Source: JAWOFN01 sp046497505 [NCBI: bacterium]
GTDB lineage: Bacteria > Blakebacterota > Blakebacteria > Blakebacterales
Length of the DNA: 30,249 bases
Assembly: GCA_046497505.1 (NCBI GenBank)
Contig: JAWOFN010000077.1
Coordinates: forward strand, 1-30,249
Direction of reading: 5' to 3'
Below the pieces are notes generated by a model. It had not been told where the DNA came from. It ran no database searches and saw nothing but the letters and a program-made list of their open reading frames with translations. Both the position numbers and the translations under genes were made by a program. Shown piece by piece: positions 25,229 through 30,249 of the stretch (within the stretch, counting starts at the first letter, position 1; each line of letters begins with the position of its first letter).

Positions 25229-26886
25229 GAGAGGGACTCCAGTTCGTCCATGAGGGCCTGGCGGGCCGCCATCTCCGCGTAGTGCCCTCCCGCCCGGAGC
25301 AGTTCTCCGTGGCTGCCCTTCTCGGTGATGCGCCCTTCTTCGAGGACCACGATGAAGTCGGCATCCCGGAGGGTGCTCACCCGGTGGCTCACCAGCAGCG
25401 TGGTACGCTCGGCCATGATGTCCCGCAGGCCGGAGAGGATCGCTTCCTCGGTATGGGTGTCGACGCTGGAGAAGGCGTCGTCCAGGATGAGGATGGCCGG
25501 GCGCCGCGCCACCGCCCGGCTGAGAGCCACACGCTGCTTCTGCCCGCCGCTCAGGGTCACACCCCGTTCCCCCACCATCTCCTCGAAGCCGAGGGAGAAC
25601 TCCTGGATCTCGCCGTGGATCTGGCTTATCACCGCCGCCTCTTTGACCTCCTCGCGGATCAGCTCGGGGAGACCGTAGGCGATGTTCTCCTCGATGGATT
25701 CGCTGAAGAGGAAGCTTTCCTGGGGGACCATGCCGATGGCCTCGCGCAGGTGGTCCAGGGGGATCTCACGTACATCCACACCGTCGATGCAGAGGGTGCC
25801 GGGGGGGGCCTCGAAGAGGCGGGGGATGAGGTTCAGCAGGGTGCTCTTCCCGCTGCCGGTGGGTCCGGTGATCCCCACGGTGGCTCCGGCGGGGATCTCC
25901 AGGTCGACGTCGCGGAGGACATCGGGTCCCTCTTCGGTATAGGAGAAGCTGAGACCACGGAAGGAGATGGCCCCCTGGACCGGGGGGAGGTCCCGCCTGA
26001 CCCCCTTCTCGTCCCGGATCTCCGGTTCGGTCTCCATGATGTCCTGGATGCGGTTCAGGCTGGCGGTGCCCCGCTCGTAGATGTTGATCACCCACCCCAG
26101 GGCGATCATGGGCCAGGTGATGATCGCGTGGTACTGGGTGAAGGCGACCAGATCGCCCACCGTGATCTCGGTACGGATCACCTGCCTCCCTCCGATCCAT
26201 AGGACCAGGAGCAGTCCTATGGCCGCCACGGACATGAGCATGGGGAAGAATCCGCCGTAGATCCTCACCAGGGCGAGGTTGCGCTGGATGTACTCCCGGT
26301 TCAGTTCCCTGAACTGCCCCAGCACGTTCCCTTCCTGGGCATAGCTCTTCACCACCCGGATCCCGTTCAGGTTCTCCTGGGCGTGGGAGGAGACCTCGGA
26401 GAACTGCTCCTGGACCGCGGTGAACCGCTCGTGGAGAAGAGGACCCAGCCGCTTCACGATCACGGGGAGCAGCACCATGGGGAGCAGGGAGTAGAGGGTG
26501 AGTGTGGGACTGATCCATATCATGACGGGGATGGCCACCGCCGTCACCACCACCGTGTTCACCGCGTTCATGATCCCGGGTCCCAGGATCGACCGCACGG
26601 CGTCCATGTCGTTGGTGGCCCGGGCCATGATATCCCCGGTCTTCTGCCGGTTGTAGAAGCTGAAGGGGAGCTTCAGCAGGTGCCCGAAGAGGTCGTTCCT
26701 CAGGTCGAACTCGATGCGGCGGCTCGTGGCGATGAGGGTCATGCGCTGGTAGTAGAGGAATATGGCGGCGGCGGCTTCCACGCTCAGAAGGACCAGAACG
26801 TAGGAGATGAGGTCGCGGCGGCTCTCCGCGGCCCGGATGGCGTCCACCGCCCACCCCAGCACGCGGGGTCCCACGAGGGCCAGCAT
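25225..26886 (-). CDS. Heterodimeric ABC exporter subunit 1 (BmrC/YheI-like), degenerate catalytic site; N-terminus unresolved
   Basis: From ATG 26886 the product is 553 residues: membrane helices, then an ATP-binding domain with Walker A GPTGSGKST at 341-349, signature LSGGQKQR, and Walker B ILILDDA in which Asp470 replaces the catalytic Glu. That change marks the non-hydrolysing subunit of BmrC/TM287-type heterodimers. The family's first helix is cut by this start: the same frame continues upstream for 43 codons, giving DKLRPLFPYLLRYRRALAAG and then FIFVCISN, clearly the missing start of TM1, but it contains no ATG, GTG or TTG before the nifU stop at 27016-27018. An ATG at 26993 in another frame (MNPG...) would fit after a one-base frameshift. 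The real gene therefore probably begins near 26993, by frameshift error or a rare start codon. Confidence 0.88.
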   Translation of the reverse strand: MLALVGPRVLGWAVDAIRAAESRRDLISYVLVLLSVEAAAAIFLYYQRMTLIATSRRIEFDLRNDLFGHLLKLPFSFYNRQKTGDIMARATNDMDAVRSILGPGIMNAVNTVVVTAVAIPVMIWISPTLTLYSLLPMVLLPVIVKRLGPLLHERFTAVQEQFSEVSSHAQENLNGIRVVKSYAQEGNVLGQFRELNREYIQRNLALVRIYGGFFPMLMSVAAIGLLLVLWIGGRQVIRTEITVGDLVAFTQYHAIITWPMIALGWVINIYERGTASLNRIQDIMETEPEIRDEKGVRRDLPPVQGAISFRGLSFSYTEEGPDVLRDVDLEIPAGATVGITGPTGSGKSTLLNLIPRLFEAPPGTLCIDGVDVREIPLDHLREAIGMVPQESFLFSESIEENIAYGLPELIREEVKEAAVISQIHGEIQEFSLGFEEMVGERGVTLSGGQKQRVALSRAVARRPAILILDDAFSSVDTHTEEAILSGLRDIMAERTTLLVSHRVSTLRDADFIVVLEEGRITEKGSHGELLRAGGHYAEMAARQALMDELESLS

Positions 26887-27015
26887 GTTGCTTATGCAGA
26901 CGAAGATGAAGCCCGCGGCCAGGGCGCGCCGATAGCGCAGCAGGTACGGGAAGAGCGGTCTCAGCTTGTCGATACGATGTCTCCCGGGTTCATCCTGGTA
27001 CGTACGCGTCCCCGC

Positions 27016-27264
27016 CTACTCCGACACGACCTCCTCCACGCCCGGTACCGCCTGACGGAGAGAGCGTTCGATCCCGACCTTCAGGGTCGTGGACGACATC
27101 GGACACCCGCCGCAGGCGCCGATGAGCCGGAGGCGTACCACACCCCCCTCGATCCCCAGGAGTTCCACGTCGCCGCCGTCCATCTGTAGCATGGGCCGGA
27201 TGCGGTCGAGGGCCTCTTCCACCTGTTCGACCATGTCGGGCGGGTCACCGGGATATCGGTCCAC
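27016..27264 (-). CDS. NifU-like C-terminal domain Fe-S scaffold protein
   Basis: An 82-residue single-domain protein with the NifU C-terminal fold (Nfu): helix [21 protein letters not shown], split by a turn, strand [15 protein letters not shown], then helix STTLKVGIE. The conserved CxxC is Cys51/Cys54, which in a homodimer carries a [4Fe-4S] cluster for transfer to apo-proteins. GTG 27264 is preferred over ATG 27234 because GGAGGT at 27270-27275 (minus strand) stands 5 bases before it, while the ATG has no ribosome site. A promoter lies upstream. The ABC exporter follows in the same frame right after its stop. The Fe-S client is unknown. Confidence 0.92.
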   Translation of the reverse strand: MDRYPGDPPDMVEQVEEALDRIRPMLQMDGGDVELLGIEGGVVRLRLIGACGGCPMSSTTLKVGIERSLRQAVPGVEEVVSE

Positions 27265-27335
27265 AGAAGACCTCCAGGCGGATGGTTCCACGGGGTGTCG
27301 GACCGGGCGGGACAGAGCCGATGCCGCTGGAGTCC

Positions 27336-27363
27336 ATGTTAGTTCCGGGGGCAGGCAAGTCAA
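27336..27363 (-). promoter_or_regulatory. Sigma-70-like promoter for nifU-like gene and ABC exporter pair
   Basis: On the minus strand, TTGACT (27358-27363) and TAACAT (27336-27341) are spaced by 16 bases, close to the consensus and unusual in such GC-rich DNA. RNA would start near 27329, about 65 bases before the GTG at 27264. The divergent response-regulator gene starts on the other side of this 160-base gap. Confidence 0.55.
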
Positions 27364-27424
27364 TGCGGAACGGGTGAAAAGACCGCTTGGCAGGGGACGG
27401 CGGCCGGAGCACACTGATAGAGTG

Positions 27425-28867
27425 ATGCCTCAAGACCCTGCCAACATACTCGTCGTGGACGACGAGCCGGATATCCTGGGGCCGGTCAAGGAGTTCCTCG
27501 AGGCCCAGGGCTATGGATGCACCGCCACCACCGATCCCTCGAAGGCCATCGAACTCCTGGGAGAAGAGACGTTCGACCTGGTCATCACCGACCTGAAGAT
27601 GGGGGGACTCACCGGGATGGACGTGCTGGAGGCAGCCGGTTCCTCCGATGCGGCCGGGACCCGCGTGGTCATGATGACCGCCTTCCCCACCGTGGAGAAC
27701 GCCATCGAGGCCCTCATGTCCGGTGCCGAGGACTACATCCTCAAGCCCTTCTCCTTCGATGCGCTCCAGAAGGTGGTGGAGCGAACGCTGGAGAAGCAGC
27801 GCCTGGCGAGGGAGAACGTGAGCCTGAGGGAGAGCCTGGCACTCTACCGGGCCAGTGAGGCACTGGAGGCCCCCCTCGAGCTGCCCCAGTACCTGGAGAT
27901 GATCCTTGATGTGGCCATCCAGGACCTGGACTGCGGGACCGCCCAGCTCGGCCTCACCGAGGAGAACGGCCGCGGGTGCGCCATCTCACAGCGGGTGGGC
28001 CGAGCCAGGGATGAGAGCCGGGGACTCCTGCTCGAGGACGAGGAACTGGAGCAGCTCTGCAGGGAGTTCCCCGGTGAGGGGAGCAGCGTACTGAACCGGT
28101 CGAACGGATCGGGGCCCCTCCTGGCCCTGCCGCTCCGTGCCTCGGGCGAGATGGTGGGGGTGATCGCACTGAGGCGGGGACCGGGGGCCTCGGAGTTCAC
28201 TTCTGCGGAGGCCAAGGCGGTGGGGATCATCGCCTCCGGGACGGCGGTCGCCGTCCAGAACGCCCGGCTCTACAACTCCCTCCAGCGGCACTACCTGCGC
28301 GCGATCCGCTCCCTGGTGGCGGCCGTGGAGGCGAAGGACCCCTATACCAGCGGCCACAGCGAGAAAGTGAGCCGACTGGCCCAGGCCCTGGCCCGGGAAG
28401 CGGGCCTGGAGGAGGAGCAGGTCGAGGGTATCCGCGTCGCGGGCCTGCTCCACGATGCCGGGAAGATCGGGGTCCCCGAATCGATCCTCCTGAAGAAGGG
28501 ACCCCTCACCGAAGAGGAATACGAGGTTATCAAGGGGCATGTGGAGATAAGCGGGCGCATCGTGGAACCTCTGGGCCTGGAACCACATATCGTCGACGCC
28601 ATCTCCCAGCACCATGAGCGGCTGGACGGTTCCGGCTATCCGCGGGGGATCTCCGAGGACCAGCTCTCGGCCGAGGCCCGGATACTGGCCATCGCTGATA
28701 CGCTGGACGCCATGACATCCGACCGGGTCTATCGGTCCCGCATGTCCCTGGAGCGGATCATGGACACCCTCGACCGCCTGGCCGGGAGGAAGCTGGATGC
28801 CGACTACGTGGAGATGATGAAAGGACTCCTGGCACGGGACGGGGAGTGGGAGGACCTCCTCCCGTGA
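27425..28867 (+). CDS. REC-GAF-HD-GYP response regulator (c-di-GMP phosphodiesterase type)
   Basis: A 480-residue protein with three domains. The receiver domain (~7-122) has acidic pair Asp12/Asp13, phospho-acceptor Asp56 (VITDLKM), Thr85 and Lys107 (LKPFS). A GAF-like domain (~145-275) binds an unknown ligand. The HD-GYP domain (~295-470) has His343-Asp344 (LLHDAGKIG), HHERLDG and Gly404-Tyr405-Pro406. HD-GYP proteins hydrolyse cyclic di-GMP, so a partner histidine kinase (not in the window) would tune c-di-GMP levels through phosphorylation. The in-frame GTG 27422 is an alternative start; neither has a strong ribosome site. The open frame back to 27089 crosses nifU antisense and is not real. 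The stop overlaps the next gene by 4 bases. Confidence 0.93.
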   Translation: MPQDPANILVVDDEPDILGPVKEFLEAQGYGCTATTDPSKAIELLGEETFDLVITDLKMGGLTGMDVLEAAGSSDAAGTRVVMMTAFPTVENAIEALMSGAEDYILKPFSFDALQKVVERTLEKQRLARENVSLRESLALYRASEALEAPLELPQYLEMILDVAIQDLDCGTAQLGLTEENGRGCAISQRVGRARDESRGLLLEDEELEQLCREFPGEGSSVLNRSNGSGPLLALPLRASGEMVGVIALRRGPGASEFTSAEAKAVGIIASGTAVAVQNARLYNSLQRHYLRAIRSLVAAVEAKDPYTSGHSEKVSRLAQALAREAGLEEEQVEGIRVAGLLHDAGKIGVPESILLKKGPLTEEEYEVIKGHVEISGRIVEPLGLEPHIVDAISQHHERLDGSGYPRGISEDQLSAEARILAIADTLDAMTSDRVYRSRMSLERIMDTLDRLAGRKLDADYVEMMKGLLARDGEWEDLLP

Positions 28868-30249
28868 GGGGATACGTGAGCCGCTCTCCCTGGAACAGGG
28901 CGACCGTCCCCCTGGCCGGTCTCCTCCTGGCGGCTGCTGCGGCCTGCGCCGGGACCGTCGCTCCCCCAGGGAAGGTCGAGCCCGTCCTCTCCGGGGGACC
29001 GGGAGAGGGTCCTCTGGCCGAGGAGCTGGACGTGATCCTGGACGACCCCAGCTTCGCACAGGCCTTCTGGGGCGTGAAGATCCAGCGCCTGGATACCGGC
29101 ACCGTCCTCTACGAGCGCAATGCCGACGCGCTCATGATGCCCGCCTCCAACATGAAGCTCCTCACCACGGCCGCCGCCCTGCTGAGGCTTCCTCCCGACC
29201 GGCGTCCGGTCACCCTCCTCTTCACCCTGGGGACCCTGGACGACGGGGTCCTGACGGGGGACCTCATCCTGGTCGGGGGCGGCGACCCCTCGCTGGGCGG
29301 TCGTTTCGGGGGGCCGGATCCACTCCGGGGCAGGGGCGATCCCTGGATCCCGATGCGGGCCCTGGCGGACTCGGTTCGGTCGGCGGGGATCCGCAGGGTG
29401 GAGGGCCGGATCGTGGCCGTGGACGACCTCTTCGAGGAGGAGCCCCTGGGCTACGGATGGGCATGGGACAACCTGGTGTACGGTTATGCAGCGCCGGTGA
29501 ACGCACTGACCTGGAACGAGGCCGTGGTCTGCGTGATCGTGGAGCCGGCCGCCTCGGCGGGTGAGGCGGCCGGCGTGCACCTCTTCCCCGACGTGGGCGC
29601 GGTGCGCCTGGATGCCCGGGTCAGCACGGGAGGGCCCATGGAGCGGTCCTCGGTACGGCTCTCCCGGGATCCGGGCTCCGACCTCCTCAGGGTCCGGGGG
29701 AGGGTCCCCGAGGGGAGCCGCCCCGACACCTCCGAAGCTGCGGTCCCCGACCCTCCGCGTTATGCGGCCCTCGGTCTGCTCAGGGCGCTCTCGGAATCGG
29801 GCATCCAGGTCATGGGAGGGGTGGTGGACCAGGACGAGCTGCCGGGGCCCCTGGTGACCTTCCAGCGGGGACGGTACATGGAGGTCCCGGCAGCAGCCCG
29901 GCGCATCGGCACGGTGGAGGGGCCGGAGATCATCCGGCTGGTGCGGCTCACCAACAAGATCAGTCAGAACCTCTATGCCGAGACGCTCCTGAGGCTCATC
30001 CCGGCGATGAGGAGCGGTATGGGATCCACCTCCTCGGGACGCGGGGAGGTGGAGAGCGCGCTGCTGGGACTCGGCATCCCCCCGGGTCGTTTCGTGCAGC
30101 GGGACGGCTCGGGACTCTCCCGCTACAACTACGTCAGCCCGGAGGTCCTCACGCGTCTGCTCCGCGGTATGGCCAGGAGCCGCCGTGCCGGGGCATGGCA
30201 CCAGAGCCTGCCCCTGATGGGGGTGGATGGGACCCTCCGGGGCAGGGGT
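28864..30249 (+). CDS. dacB: PBP4/DacB-type D-alanyl-D-alanine carboxypeptidase, 3' end outside the window
   Basis: The first 462 residues of a peptidase S13 family enzyme, open to the last base. It has an N-terminal export signal with an Ala-rich core ending AAAAAC, possibly a lipobox. The catalytic SxxK is Ser95-N-M-Lys98 (MMPASNMKLL) and the SxN motif is Ser367-Gln-Asn369 (TNKISQNLYAE). The long insertion between them is normal for PBP4. The KTG motif should follow GVDGTLRGR, just past the window edge. It should trim D-Ala from, or cut cross-links in, peptidoglycan in the periplasm. GTG 28864 overlaps the HD-GYP gene stop (GTGA), with GGGAGG at 28848-28853; GTG 28876 is an alternative start. 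Confidence 0.92.
   Translation, partial: MRGYVSRSPWNRATVPLAGLLLAAAAACAGTVAPPGKVEPVLSGGPGEGPLAEELDVILDDPSFAQAFWGVKIQRLDTGTVLYERNADALMMPASNMKLLTTAAALLRLPPDRRPVTLLFTLGTLDDGVLTGDLILVGGGDPSLGGRFGGPDPLRGRGDPWIPMRALADSVRSAGIRRVEGRIVAVDDLFEEEPLGYGWAWDNLVYGYAAPVNALTWNEAVVCVIVEPAASAGEAAGVHLFPDVGAVRLDARVSTGGPMERSSVRLSRDPGSDLLRVRGRVPEGSRPDTSEAAVPDPPRYAALGLLRALSESGIQVMGGVVDQDELPGPLVTFQRGRYMEVPAAARRIGTVEGPEIIRLVRLTNKISQNLYAETLLRLIPAMRSGMGSTSSGRGEVESALLGLGIPPGRFVQRDGSGLSRYNYVSPEVLTRLLRGMARSRRAGAWHQSLPLMGVDGTLRGRG

Noticed and set aside
23345-25282. 645-codon plus-strand frame antisense to the ABC exporter
   Set aside because: Antisense shadow; the minus strand has all Walker and signature motifs. The frame at 25282-26202 is likewise a shadow.

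Overview
This is a very GC-rich stretch from what looks like a Gram-negative, diderm bacterium. Secreted proteins with A-Q type signal cleavage, outer-membrane beta-barrels, a DUF5686 protein, a 6-bladed beta-propeller lipoprotein, a large sortilin/BNR-repeat protein and an hpnCDE squalene cluster together suggest Gemmatimonadota or a related group. That placement is inferred from gene content; the window has no rRNA or other taxonomic marker. Genes are tightly packed and many overlap by 1 to 11 bases. No tRNA, rRNA, CRISPR array, transposase, phage gene or sign of recent transfer was seen.

Layout. Bases 1-214 are a perfect fold-back inverted repeat, most likely an assembly or library artefact at a contig end; it cuts off the first gene. 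Bases 108-4863 (+) are an overlapping operon: LolA-like periplasmic carrier (partial), two FtsX/LolC/E-type permeases, a LolD/MacB-type ATPase and an outer-membrane beta-barrel. Together they look like an export route from inner to outer membrane. Then come (+) an aldo/keto reductase, a DUF5686 outer-membrane protein, a fused FAD/Fe-S D-2-hydroxyacid dehydrogenase, an unrecognised secreted protein and a Tat-exported M24 peptidase. Bases 13968-17181 (+) are hpnC-hpnD-hpnE, the three-step route from farnesyl diphosphate to squalene; no squalene-hopene cyclase is present here.

Bases 17437-20057 (+) hold the most unusual unit: an 80-residue secreted protein with four evenly spaced cysteines, translationally coupled to a lipoprotein that joins a beta-propeller to a C-terminal thioredoxin-like domain with a CASC motif. 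This may be an undescribed thiol/peptide system at the cell surface. It overlaps tail to tail with a minus-strand sortilin-like BNR protein (20023-23151).

Upstream of that, also on the minus strand, are two half-size ABC exporters of the BmrC/BmrD (YheI/YheH) heterodimer type and a single-domain NifU-like Fe-S scaffold protein. A divergent promoter region (27265-27424) separates these from a REC-GAF-HD-GYP response regulator (+), which is coupled by a 4-base overlap to a PBP4/DacB-type D-Ala-D-Ala carboxypeptidase that runs off the window end.
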